This document shows positions 1 through 7,523 of a stretch of DNA of 28,459 nucleotides, piece after piece. The notes below the pieces were generated by a model, which was not told the DNA's origin, searched no databases, and was given only the letters and a program-made list of their open reading frames with translations. Location: contig CAZNSG010000222.1 of the NCBI GenBank assembly GCA_964575715.1, positions 1-28,459 of the forward strand, given 5' to 3'. The position numbers were made by a program, and so were the translations under genes. This stretch comes from PNAI01 sp964575715. Lineage in GTDB: Bacteria > Pseudomonadota > Alphaproteobacteria > Rhizobiales > Xanthobacteraceae. The first letter of the stretch is position 1; each line of letters opens with the position of its first letter.

Positions 1-803
1 TAGATCGCCAGCATGGTGAGCGTGGTGGACGCGCGCGTGATCACCGCAGCCATCGCCCACCATGACAGCACGGGCATTTGCGCGCCGAGCAGCTTGGCGA
101 CCACGTTCTTCAGTCCGACCACTTCCGCTTCGACCCGGGCGAAGCTCTGCACCAGCGCAACATTGCCGAGCGCATCGGACGTTCGCTCGGCGAGGTCCGA
201 ATAATGCCGCTCCACCGAGCTCTGCAACGATTCTGCCTTGTGCAAGACCAGCGCGGTCAGCGCTGTGAAGATCACGCAAAGCAAGATAAGGAGCAGAGCA
301 AGCCGCCAATTGAGATACAGCGAGATCGGCGGCAACAGCAATAGAAAGACAAAAGCCGCAAGGTGCTCGCGGAAGAAACCAAGCCACAGCCACCACAGCG
401 AATCGGCGCCGGCGTGCATGACCTTCATCAGCCGCCCCGAATGCGTGCCGCCGTGAAAGCTGAGCGGCAAGTGCAAGACATGTTCGAAATAATCGGTCAG
501 CACGACGTGGCGGCGGCGATGCGCAAGCCGGTCGGCATAGAGCGCCACGATTGTGCCGCACACGATGATGAAGAGGCCAAATCCGACCCAGTAGCCTAAT
601 AGCACCGTCAGGTCGGGCCAAGAGGGAGGCGCGTTCGTTTTCTCGGCGTCGAAGAGTAAATTGATCACCCAGCCGAGCAGGATCGGTTCTGCGAAATGCA
701 CGAAAGCCAACACCACATTCGCGAGCGCGAGCCACCAGCCCAGCCGGGCCTCGGAGCCGAGCAGTTTCAGAACGCGAACATAGGTGCGCAAAAAGCTTAT
801 CAT
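1..803 (-). CDS. ChvA/NdvA-like glucan ABC exporter, N-terminal part (runs off window)
   Basis: I translated the minus strand from the ATG at 803; it stays open to base 1, giving 267 residues without a stop. An in-frame TGA lies eight codons upstream, so this start is the only good one, although no strong Shine-Dalgarno is visible. The N-terminus (MISFLRTYVRVLKLL, then a helix ending in AEPILLGWVIN) and the later LPLSFHGGTHSGRLMK and QSFARVEAEV stretches match the transmembrane domain of half-size ABC exporters of the cyclic beta-1,2-glucan type (ChvA/NdvA). Several hydrophobic helices are visible. The ATPase domain would lie beyond base 1. The family exports periplasmic glucans across the inner membrane. 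A lipid A/MsbA-like exporter is the main alternative; the missing ATPase domain limits the call. Confidence 0.75.
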   Translation of the reverse strand, partial: MISFLRTYVRVLKLLGSEARLGWWLALANVVLAFVHFAEPILLGWVINLLFDAEKTNAPPSWPDLTVLLGYWVGFGLFIIVCGTIVALYADRLAHRRRHVVLTDYFEHVLHLPLSFHGGTHSGRLMKVMHAGADSLWWLWLGFFREHLAAFVFLLLLPPISLYLNWRLALLLILLCVIFTALTALVLHKAESLQSSVERHYSDLAERTSDALGNVALVQSFARVEAEVVGLKNVVAKLLGAQMPVLSWWAMAAVITRASTTLTMLAI

Positions 804-940
804 GCTGGCATCAGAGGGGGCGACTCAATTTCCGCGACAGTCCACTTCTACGCCAACGATTTGGTGCACGGAAAGGGCATGAACCGCGGGGTGGCCAAAT
901 AACCCCGAAATAAGTTTGATCGCACCGCCCTGGAGCGGAT

Positions 941-1975
941 TCAATGCGCCCTGCGGGTGGACGCCGGCGGCAAGAACGAGGCGTCGAAAATGTCGATGGC
1001 CTTTGGCTTGGCCTTGAATTCGTAATTGGACGCGATCTGCTCGATCGCTTGATCGAGTCGCGCAAAATCAATACCGCCGTAGCCAAACGATTTGACCTCC
1101 GGCGTATGGATGTTATCCCTCAGCGTCATGCGCAGTCGTTCGAGTTCGATCTCCTTGGTGGCGGCATCATTGCGCCCAAGCACCGAATCGACGGCTAGGA
1201 CAGGGTTCCGCATCGATTCCTTCAATCCTCTGAGGAATGCCCGCAGGAATGCCTTCACTGCCTCCGGTTGTTCGGCGGCAAATTTCGGGTTCACAATGAT
1301 GGCGTTGCCATAAAGCTTGACGCCATGATCCGCCATCGCCAACACGACAATGTCGTCGGCCGGCAGACCCAAGGATTTGAGGTTAGGCACGATGGTATAT
1401 GAAAGTCCGGCGATGGCATCGACTTGTCCATTCTGCAGCAACGGTTCACGTACCGGGAATCCGACATTCTCGATGGTTACTTTGGAAGTATCGATTTCAT
1501 TCACCTGAGCGAAGAGCCTCCATTGCGCGAAGGCAATATCCGCCGCCGGAGCGCCGAGCTTCTTGTCTGCGAGATCCTTCGGCTTGGTGACTCCTCGGCT
1601 CTTGCGGCTGACGATGGCGTAGGCCGGTTTGTTATAGACCATGAAGATGGCTTTGATCGGGGTACCGGGGTTCTGATTGCGGAACCTGATCAACAGGTTA
1701 ATGTCCGCAAAGCCCAGATCGTAGGCGCCCGACGCAACCCGGCTGATCGGATCAAGCGGGGCCGCCGCCTCGTCTAGGGTGACCGTGAGTTTTTCGGCCT
1801 TGTAATAGCCCTTGTCGACGCCGATCAGGAACGGTGCCGTCGGCCCCGCAAATCTCGAGTCGAGCGTGAATCTAACCGCGGTTTCTGCCGCCACAGTCCC
1901 GCCGGCGAGGGTTGCCGCCATGGCAACGGCAATAGGTCCCAATCGGCCGCGCTGGATGATCTCACGAATGCCCAT
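941..1975 (-). CDS. NitT/TauT-family ABC transporter substrate-binding protein
   Basis: 344 residues with a clear Sec signal peptide (charged start, hydrophobic core around residues 14-29, cleavage near TVAAE). The mature part has the SsuA/THI5/NMT1-like fold signature: RFAGPTAPFLIGVDKGYYKAE at the start of the domain, GAYDLGFADINLLIRF, and KPKDLADKKLGAPAADIAF. Such proteins bind sulfonates, nitrate, cyanate, pyrimidine precursors or aromatic acids in the periplasm; the ligand cannot be told here. No permease or ATPase of the same type is seen in the window, so it is an orphan or its partners lie elsewhere. The ATG is preceded by AGGGG about nine bases upstream. It is transcribed away from putA and toward the glucan exporter, with a 137-base gap to the latter. 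Confidence 0.85.
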   Translation of the reverse strand: MGIREIIQRGRLGPIAVAMAATLAGGTVAAETAVRFTLDSRFAGPTAPFLIGVDKGYYKAEKLTVTLDEAAAPLDPISRVASGAYDLGFADINLLIRFRNQNPGTPIKAIFMVYNKPAYAIVSRKSRGVTKPKDLADKKLGAPAADIAFAQWRLFAQVNEIDTSKVTIENVGFPVREPLLQNGQVDAIAGLSYTIVPNLKSLGLPADDIVVLAMADHGVKLYGNAIIVNPKFAAEQPEAVKAFLRAFLRGLKESMRNPVLAVDSVLGRNDAATKEIELERLRMTLRDNIHTPEVKSFGYGGIDFARLDQAIEQIASNYEFKAKPKAIDIFDASFLPPASTRRAH

Positions 1976-2023
1976 GTCTGTATCCCCTGCTCACAGCACT
2001 CGATTCACAAAATTGGGGTACTC

Positions 2024-2062
2024 ACTAACTTGGGTCGGCGAAGCACGCTTTAACTAACTTGG
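2024..2062. repeat. Pair of 10-bp direct repeats (actaacttgg), possible operator
   Basis: The exact 10-mer actaacttgg occurs at 2024-2033 and 2053-2062, 29 bases from start to start, close to three helical turns. It lies 49-87 bases upstream of the minus-strand binding-protein gene. Phased direct repeats in that position fit a regulator-binding site. A regulator is not encoded nearby, so this remains a structural observation. Confidence 0.35.
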
Positions 2063-2277
2063 TATGACGCAAGACTCTCTGCCAGGGGTGATGGCAAGTT
2101 CGATGCAGTGGCCCAGCAAAGAACATGTCGAACGAAAGCGCAAGGAAAGAACACCGGAGAGTGTCGCTTGCTTCCAATCTTGGTTCACGATGATGGAATA
2201 CCAATATGCAATTAACATCTGACTGGGACGGGACGCCCACGTTCGCGGGCGCAGAATCATGCGAAGGCGGATAGGCT

Positions 2278-2283
2278 TATAAT
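2278..2283 (+). promoter_or_regulatory. Perfect -10-like hexamer upstream of putA
   Basis: TATAAT at 2278-2283 matches the sigma-70 -10 consensus in a GC-rich context, 27 bases before the putA ATG. No matching TTGACA-like -35 lies at the usual spacing, so an activator-dependent promoter, which is common for proline catabolism genes, or chance are both possible. Confidence 0.3.
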
Positions 2284-2310
2284 GTATGCGAGCCGATCCG
2301 GAGGCCTTGG

Positions 2311-5300
2311 ATGAATAGGCCGGCATCGCTTCCTGGCACTATTGGCGGTGGGCTGCCAGCCTTCCGCGCGCCCTATGCGCCCTCCGACGAAGAGATCGCG
2401 GCCACTTTGCTGGTTGCCGCGCCGCTCGGCGACGATGCCGAGGCGCGCATCGATGCCCGCGCCCGCCGCTTGGTCGAGATCATTCGCGCCCGCACGGGCG
2501 GTTTTGGCGGCGTCGAAGACTTCCTGCACGCTTATTCACTTTCGACCAGGGAGGGTCTGGCTCTTATGGTGCTGGCGGAAGCGCTGCTGCGGGTGCCGGA
2601 CTCCGCCACCGCCGACCGCCTGATCGAGGACAAGCTGGCGAGCGGCAACTGGTCGCAGGTGGGTCGATCGCCGGCCCTCTTGGTCTCGGCCTCGGCCTGG
2701 ACGCTGGGCGTCACGGCGCGTGTAATCCATCCGCGTGAGACGCCGGAGACCATTCTCGATGGCTTGGTCAAGCGGCTTGGCCTGCCCGCGGTGCGGGCCG
2801 CCACGCGCCAGGCGATGCGGCTGCTGGGCTCGCATTTCGTGCTCGGTCAGAGCATCGAGGAGGCGCTCGCGCGCGCGCGTGCCGGGTTGCGCTATTCCTT
2901 TGATATGTTGGGAGAAGGCGCGCGTACCGGCGTTGACGCCGAGCGCTACTTTTCCGCCTATGCGAATGCGATCAATGCGATTGGCGGGCAGGCCGGAAAT
3001 GCCGCGCCGCCGGCGCGCCCGGGTATTTCGGTCAAGCTTTCGGCGCTGCACCCGCGTTTCGAGGCGATCGCAGGAGACCGCGTGCTCGCCGAGCTTGTGC
3101 CGCGCGTGCTCGAACTGGCGCGCCAGGCCAAGACCCACGACCTGCAATTCACCATCGACGCCGAGGAGGCCGACCGGCTCGAATTGTCGCTCGAGGTGAT
3201 TGCGGCCGTGCTGGCCGATCCATCGCTTGCCGGCTGGGACGGTTTTGGGCTCGCGGTGCAGGCCTATCAGAAGCGCGCGCCCGCGGTGATTGACTGGCTT
3301 GCCGCTACCGCGAAGGCACTCGGCCGCCGGCTCGCGGTGCGGCTGGTCAAGGGCGCTTATTGGGATACGGAGGTCAAACGCGCACAGGAACGCGGCCTGC
3401 CCGATTATCCGGTGTTCAGCCGCAAGGCCATGACCGATCTTTGTTATCTCGCCTGCATGCGCAAGCTGCTGGCGGCGCGGCCGCAGCTCTATCCGCAATT
3501 TGCCACCCATAATGCGCTTACGGTGGCGAGCGTGATCGAGGAAGCCGGTGGCGTGGCAGACTATGAGTTCCAGCGGCTGCATGGCATGGGCGAGGTGCTC
3601 TACGAGGCTTTGCTGACTGAGACCCCGGGGATCGCCTGCCGGATTTACGCGCCGGTCGGCAGCCATCGCGACCTGCTGGCCTATTTGGTGCGCCGTCTGC
3701 TCGAAAACGGCGCCAATTCCTCATTCGTCGCAGTTGCCGCCGATCCCACGGTACCGATTGCAACCATTCTCAAACGGCCACAGGCTTGGATCGTCGATGC
3801 CAGTCATGCGCGTCATCCCAAGATACCTCTACCGCGCGATCTCTATCGCCCGGCGCGGCTGAACTCCGCCGGGGTCGAATTCGGCGACCGCGCCGCGCTC
3901 ACGGCACTCTTGGCCGAGATCGTACGCTCCACGCCAAACGCGCCGCGGGCCACCCCGCTGATCGACGGCGTGGAATTGGACGGCCGATCGCGGCCTCTGG
4001 TCTCGCCCATCGATGCCGCAACGATTGTCGGCCAGGTGATCGAAGGCGATGAGGCCATCGTGATCGCGGCGATGGCGGCGGCGCAGGCGGGCTTTGCGGC
4101 CTGGTCGGCCGCACCCGTTGAGCGGCGTGCCATGGTCTTGGAACGTGCGGCCGATCTGATCGAGGCCGATCGCGGCCGTCTGATCGCGCTGTTGCAGAGC
4201 GAGGGCGGCAAGACGCTCGATGATTGCGTATCCGAAGTGCGCGAGGCGGCCGACTACTGCCGCTACTACGCGGCCGAGGCGCGGCGCGTGCTCGTGCCTC
4301 ATGCCATGCCGGGACCGACCGGTGAGAGCAACTGGCTCGGTCATCGCGGGCGCGGCGTGTTTGTTTGCATCAGCCCGTGGAATTTCCCGCTTGCGATCTT
4401 CCTCGGCCAAGTGAGCGCGGCACTGGTTGCCGGCAACACGGTGGTGGCAAAGCCGGCCGAGCAGACGCCACTGATCGCGGCCCAAGCCGTAGCGCTCCTG
4501 CATCAAGCGGGCATACCTTTGAGCGCGCTCCATCTTGTACCCGGCGACGGCAAGGTGGGCGCGGCGCTGGTCGCCAACGCTCGCGTGGCCGGTGTCGCGT
4601 TCACCGGCTCGACCGCGGTTGGCCGCACCATCAACCGCACGCTCGCGGGCAAGAACGGGCCGATCGTGCCGCTGATTGCCGAGACCGGCGGCATCAATCC
4701 CATGATCGTGGATGCAACCGCCCTGCCGGAGCAGGTGACCGACGATGTGATCGCATCGGCCTTTCGCTCGGCCGGTCAGCGCTGTTCGGCGCTCCGCTTG
4801 CTGTGCGTGCAGGAGGATGTGGCAGATCGGATGATCGAAATGATCGCGGGCGCCGCGCGCGAGCTTGTGCTCGGAGATCCACGCGATTGCGCAACCCATG
4901 TCGGCCCGGTGATCGATGCGGAGGCGAAGCTACGCCTCGATCGCTGGATTGCGGAGATGGCCGCGCAGGGCCGCATCATCTTTCGCTGGGATGACGACAA
5001 GCCGCTGCCGCCGAGCGGACGATTCGTGCCACCGACGATCGTTAGCCTGGATCGCGCGCGCGATCTCAAGGAAGAGGTTTTCGGTCCCATCCTGCACGTG
5101 GTGCGCTGGCGCGCCGATGAGCTCGACGCGCTGCTCGACGAGATTGCCGGCAACGGCAGCGCGCTTACGCTTGGCATCCATTCGCGCATCGACGCGATGG
5201 CGGAAAAAATCTCGGCACGGCTTGCGCACGGCAATGTCTATGTCAACCGCAACATGATCGGCGCCGTGGTGGGCACGCAGCCGTTTGGCGGCAGCGGGTT

Positions 5301-5424
5301 CTCCGGCACCGGACCGAAAGCCGGCGGCCCGGATTATCTTTTGCGCTTTACGGCCGAGCAGGTCGTCACCGTCAACACCGCGGCGGCCGGCGGCAATGCG
5401 ACGCTGCTCACCGCCGAAGATTGA
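2311..5424 (+). CDS. putA: Bifunctional proline dehydrogenase / L-glutamate-gamma-semialdehyde dehydrogenase (PutA)
   Basis: 1037 residues. PutA oxidises proline to pyrroline-5-carboxylate with FAD and quinone, then the hydrolysed semialdehyde to glutamate with NAD+. The N-terminal half is the proline dehydrogenase barrel, ending in the SHRDLLAYLVRRLLENGAN block, whose Arg461-Arg462 pair corresponds to the proline carboxylate-binding arginines. The C-terminal half is an aldehyde dehydrogenase with FTGSTAVGR, catalytic Glu791 in AETGG and nucleophile Cys825 in SAGQRCSALR. The length and N-terminus show there is no ribbon-helix-helix DNA-binding domain, so this is the non-autoregulatory bifunctional type (about 1000 residues), not the trifunctional E. 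coli type. A GGAGG box sits six bases before the ATG. It is monocistronic by appearance, with 180 bases to the next gene. Confidence 0.97.
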   Translation: MNRPASLPGTIGGGLPAFRAPYAPSDEEIAATLLVAAPLGDDAEARIDARARRLVEIIRARTGGFGGVEDFLHAYSLSTREGLALMVLAEALLRVPDSATADRLIEDKLASGNWSQVGRSPALLVSASAWTLGVTARVIHPRETPETILDGLVKRLGLPAVRAATRQAMRLLGSHFVLGQSIEEALARARAGLRYSFDMLGEGARTGVDAERYFSAYANAINAIGGQAGNAAPPARPGISVKLSALHPRFEAIAGDRVLAELVPRVLELARQAKTHDLQFTIDAEEADRLELSLEVIAAVLADPSLAGWDGFGLAVQAYQKRAPAVIDWLAATAKALGRRLAVRLVKGAYWDTEVKRAQERGLPDYPVFSRKAMTDLCYLACMRKLLAARPQLYPQFATHNALTVASVIEEAGGVADYEFQRLHGMGEVLYEALLTETPGIACRIYAPVGSHRDLLAYLVRRLLENGANSSFVAVAADPTVPIATILKRPQAWIVDASHARHPKIPLPRDLYRPARLNSAGVEFGDRAALTALLAEIVRSTPNAPRATPLIDGVELDGRSRPLVSPIDAATIVGQVIEGDEAIVIAAMAAAQAGFAAWSAAPVERRAMVLERAADLIEADRGRLIALLQSEGGKTLDDCVSEVREAADYCRYYAAEARRVLVPHAMPGPTGESNWLGHRGRGVFVCISPWNFPLAIFLGQVSAALVAGNTVVAKPAEQTPLIAAQAVALLHQAGIPLSALHLVPGDGKVGAALVANARVAGVAFTGSTAVGRTINRTLAGKNGPIVPLIAETGGINPMIVDATALPEQVTDDVIASAFRSAGQRCSALRLLCVQEDVADRMIEMIAGAARELVLGDPRDCATHVGPVIDAEAKLRLDRWIAEMAAQGRIIFRWDDDKPLPPSGRFVPPTIVSLDRARDLKEEVFGPILHVVRWRADELDALLDEIAGNGSALTLGIHSRIDAMAEKISARLAHGNVYVNRNMIGAVVGTQPFGGSGFSGTGPKAGGPDYLLRFTAEQVVTVNTAAAGGNATLLTAED

Positions 5425-5604
5425 CGCCGGAGACCAATTACATTGCACCGTACGTGCCGGCATTTCTGAACGTTTGTTCGGATACATTACAAAAACATAA
5501 CTTGAACATAGCTTCCCTTGGCCTCAATTCGCCGCATCGGCCGCCTAAATAATTGCTCAAGCCACGTCACAAGACGTGAAGATTTCACGACCAGGAGGGC
5601 GACC
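5425..5604 (+). promoter_or_regulatory. Gap after putA with leader of small secreted-protein gene
   Basis: The gap is AT-richer than its surroundings. A TTGTTC hexamer at 5474-5479 and a CATAAC hexamer at 5496-5501 are spaced by 16 bases and could be a weak sigma-70 promoter. A perfect 6-bp hairpin (cacgtc-acaa-gacgtg) spans 5563-5578, 14 bases upstream of the Shine-Dalgarno at 5593-5598, and would lie in the 5' leader of the next gene. There is no clear terminator for putA. Confidence 0.3.
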
Positions 5605-5880
5605 ATGCTTACCAGGAATTTCCGCGCCATCGCGCTCGCAGCGGCGACCGCGACTGCGCTGACGGCAATGAGTGTCACTCCGGCATCGGCGGACCGGCGT
5701 TATAATAATAACGCTGCGGCCATCGCGGCGTTTGCGGCAATCGTCGGCACCATCGCAACCATCGCCATTGCCGAAGAGCGCCGCAGCCGGTGGGAGGAAC
5801 ATCAGCGCCAGCGCGCGTATCGCCCCCCGCATTATGGCCCGTCCCCTTATCAGCATCGGCCCTATTACCGGCCGTACTGA
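5605..5880 (+). CDS. Small secreted protein of unknown function with basic Tyr/Pro/His-rich tail
   Basis: 91 residues. I choose the ATG at 5605 because AGGAGG lies at 5593-5598; a longer frame from a TTG at 5518 lacks such a site. Residues 1-29 form a Sec signal peptide ending in ASA. The mature part has a short Asn-rich segment, a hydrophobic stretch (AAAIAAFAAIVGTIATIAIA) that could be a membrane helix, then RRSRWEEHQRQRAYRPP and a tail rich in Pro, Tyr and His. Similar small exported proteins with a hydrophobic helix and a PxxY-rich tail are common in Hyphomicrobiales, but no function is known to me. It may be anchored in the membrane with the basic tail in the periplasm. Confidence 0.75.
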   Translation: MLTRNFRAIALAAATATALTAMSVTPASADRRYNNNAAAIAAFAAIVGTIATIAIAEERRSRWEEHQRQRAYRPPHYGPSPYQHRPYYRPY

Positions 5881-5901
5881 GAAGTCAAATCGATGGAAGT
5901 T

Positions 5902-6058
5902 ATACCAACGGCGAGAACGGATGACTCACTTTCTCCGTCACCCTGAGGTGCGAGCGAAGCGAGCCTCGAAGGGCGACGGCATGTCCGCCATCCTTCGAGG
6001 CTCGGCGCTGCGCGCCGAGCACCTCAGGATGACGGTCATTACTTAACGCCGTTGGTAT
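5902..6058. repeat. Repeat A1: nested palindromic element with 12-bp terminal inverted repeats
   Basis: The outer ends, ataccaacggcg at 5902-5913 and its exact reverse complement at 6047-6058, enclose a second large inverted repeat at about 5939-6037. The inner element starts ccctgaggtgcgag and ends ctcgcacctcagg-like, with gcctcgaagg / ccttcgaggc around a central loop. It has no coding capacity and resembles a miniature inverted-repeat element or a composite of two. It fills most of the 307-base gap between two plus-strand genes. The inner part is homologous to repeat A2 at 16921-17020, in the opposite orientation. Confidence 0.8.
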
Positions 6059-6187
6059 TACGCATCAGCTGCGCGCCTCGGCGGCTGCGACATTCTGCAC
6101 CGCTTGACCGGCCGATGCGTTTACGCTTTCCGCGCTTTGCCGAGACACGCTGTGGACAATCCGCAGCGCGACCGGTAAGCCAACCCC

Positions 6188-6769
6188 ATGCTTCGACGTC
6201 TGTACGATTGGTGCATCGACGCCGCCGACCGCCCCTATGCCACTTGGCTGATGGGCTTCGTCTCGTTCGTCGAGAGCTCGTTCTTCCCAATTCCGCCCGA
6301 CACGATGCTGATCCCGATGTCGCTGGCGCGGCCGGACAAGGCTTGGTTTTATGCCCATGTCTGCACCATCACCTCGGTCGCCGGCGGCGTGCTCGGCTAT
6401 TTCATCGGCGCCGTGCTCTACGACTCGCTCGGCCTGTGGTTGATCCAGCTCTACGGCTACGGCAACAAGGTCGAGGCCTTCCGCGAGTCGTACGCGCAAT
6501 GGGGCGGCTGGATCATCCTGATCAAAGGCGTCACGCCGATTCCCTACAAGATCGTGACCATCGCCTCGGGCTTCGCCGGCTACAGTTTCCTGATGTTCGT
6601 GGTGCTGTCATTCGTCGCCCGCGGTATGCGGTTTTACATGGTTGCATTCCTGCTCAACCGCTATGGCATTCAGGCGCGCACCATCATCGAGGAACGGCTT
6701 GGATTTTGGGTGACCATCAGCGCCGTCATATTGGTCCTTGGTATCATCGCAGCGCTGTATTTGTTTTGA
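6188..6769 (+). CDS. YqaA/DedA-family (VTT domain) inner-membrane protein
   Basis: 193 residues, mostly hydrophobic. The FVSFVESSFFPIPPDTMLIPM block near the N-terminus, the glycine-rich TSVAGGVLGYFIGAVLYD segment and the GVTPIPYKIVTIASGFAGYSF block are the hallmarks of the YqaA branch of the DedA / SNARE-associated (VTT) family. Related DedA proteins act as lipid scramblases or flippases, for example for undecaprenyl phosphate or phosphatidylethanolamine, and influence envelope stability; the role of the YqaA branch is less well defined. The ATG at 6188 fits the family start, although its ribosome site is weak. It is followed 95 bases later by a secreted-protein gene on the same strand. Confidence 0.9.
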   Translation: MLRRLYDWCIDAADRPYATWLMGFVSFVESSFFPIPPDTMLIPMSLARPDKAWFYAHVCTITSVAGGVLGYFIGAVLYDSLGLWLIQLYGYGNKVEAFRESYAQWGGWIILIKGVTPIPYKIVTIASGFAGYSFLMFVVLSFVARGMRFYMVAFLLNRYGIQARTIIEERLGFWVTISAVILVLGIIAALYLF

Positions 6770-6864
6770 TCGAATATGCCTCCTCAATTTTGCCACCTGG
6801 ACCGCCTATAAATGATAGGATTGTGGCGAACCCGGCATTGCAGCGGGAACGCAGCATCGGTTCG

Positions 6865-7482
6865 ATGGCGATGAAGAGCGATAGGGCAAAGACTCAAAGC
6901 CGGAGCCCGATTGGTTCCAACGCATTTCGGTGGCTCGCGGCTGCGCTGTTGGGGCTGTGGCTGGCCCATTTCTTGGCCCACGCAAGCCTTGCCGAAGAGA
7001 TCCGGCAGCCGCCGCAGACACCTCAGGCGCAGCAGCAGCCCAAGCCCGGCGTTATTGAATCCATCGCCCGCTGGTTCGAGCAAGGCTTCGCCAACATCAA
7101 ACGTGGAATGGGCGATGCTAAGGACAACATCGACCATCTCGGCGAGAAGGCGGCGAGCACCGGCAAGACCATCGGCGAGAAGGCGACGGAGGCCGGCAAA
7201 GGCGCGGCCGAAGCCACCAAGGGTGCCGTGGATACCGTAGTCAAACTGCCGTTGACCCGCGTGGTCGAGGGCCGTGAACTCTGCGCGGTTTCGCCCAATG
7301 GTGCGCCCGATTGTCGGGTAGCCGCACATTCGATCTGTGCGGCCAAGGGCTTTGCCGGCGGCCAGAGCGTCGATTTCGTCTCCGCCGAGAAATGCCCGCC
7401 GGCGGTGTGGATGAATCGGCGAAAGGCCGAGCCGGGCGAATGCACGACCGAGACGTTCGTCACCCGCGCCATGTGCCAGTAG
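6865..7482 (+). CDS. Secreted protein with LEA-like helical repeats and a Cys-containing C-terminal domain
   Basis: 205 residues from the ATG at 6865. The frame is open far upstream (to 6052) but that part overlaps the YqaA-like gene out of frame and is a shadow. An alternative GTG start near 6823 or the ATG at 6871 cannot be excluded. Residues about 22-44 are a signal peptide or signal anchor (LAAALLGLWLAHFLAHASLA). A Pro/Gln-rich linker follows, then an amphipathic region with KxxGEKAxxxGKxxGEKAxEAGKGAAEATKGA periodicity like LEA proteins. The end holds six cysteines (LCAVS, DCRV, SICA, KCPP, ECTT, AMCQ), consistent with disulfides in the periplasm. Function unknown. Confidence 0.75.
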   Translation: MAMKSDRAKTQSRSPIGSNAFRWLAAALLGLWLAHFLAHASLAEEIRQPPQTPQAQQQPKPGVIESIARWFEQGFANIKRGMGDAKDNIDHLGEKAASTGKTIGEKATEAGKGAAEATKGAVDTVVKLPLTRVVEGRELCAVSPNGAPDCRVAAHSICAAKGFAGGQSVDFVSAEKCPPAVWMNRRKAEPGECTTETFVTRAMCQ

Positions 7483-7485
7483 CGA

Positions 7486-7504
7486 AAATTTGCAATTCAA
7501 ATTT
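7486..7504. terminator. Short AT-rich inverted repeat between convergent genes
   Basis: aaatttg at 7486-7492 and caaattt at 7498-7504 form a perfect 7-bp stem with a 5-base loop in the 41-base gap between convergent genes. It could act as a weak bidirectional terminator, but the stem is AT-rich and lacks a strong U-tract. Confidence 0.3.
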
Positions 7505-7523
7505 CTTCAAGACATTCCGTCGC

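Larger units (their letters stand above)
1976..2310. promoter_or_regulatory. Divergent intergenic region between the binding-protein gene and putA
   Basis: This 335-base stretch separates two divergently transcribed genes and so should hold both promoters. It is less GC-rich than its neighbours. Two things stand out: a perfect TATAAT hexamer at 2278-2283, 27 bases before the putA start, but without a convincing -35 box at 16-18 bases; and an exact direct repeat (actaacttgg) at 2024-2033 and 2053-2062. Short minus-strand open frames here have no protein-like composition and no ribosome site, so I do not call genes. I see no RNA gene. Confidence 0.4.

Noticed and set aside
2025..2326. Short minus-strand frames in the divergent region before putA
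   Set aside because: No ribosome-binding site, no conserved composition, and they overlap the expected promoters.
2536..3666. Long minus-strand open frame opposite putA (and a similar one at 3829-4899)
   Set aside because: Arg/Gly/His-rich antisense product of high-GC codon bias, no ribosome site and no recognisable family.
5902..6058. Complete insertion sequence
   Set aside because: Too short and with no transposase frame; at most a non-autonomous element.
6052..7482. 476-codon open frame starting far upstream of the secreted LEA-like protein
   Set aside because: Its first 270 codons overlap the well-supported YqaA-like gene in another frame and encode an Arg/His-rich, non-protein-like product.
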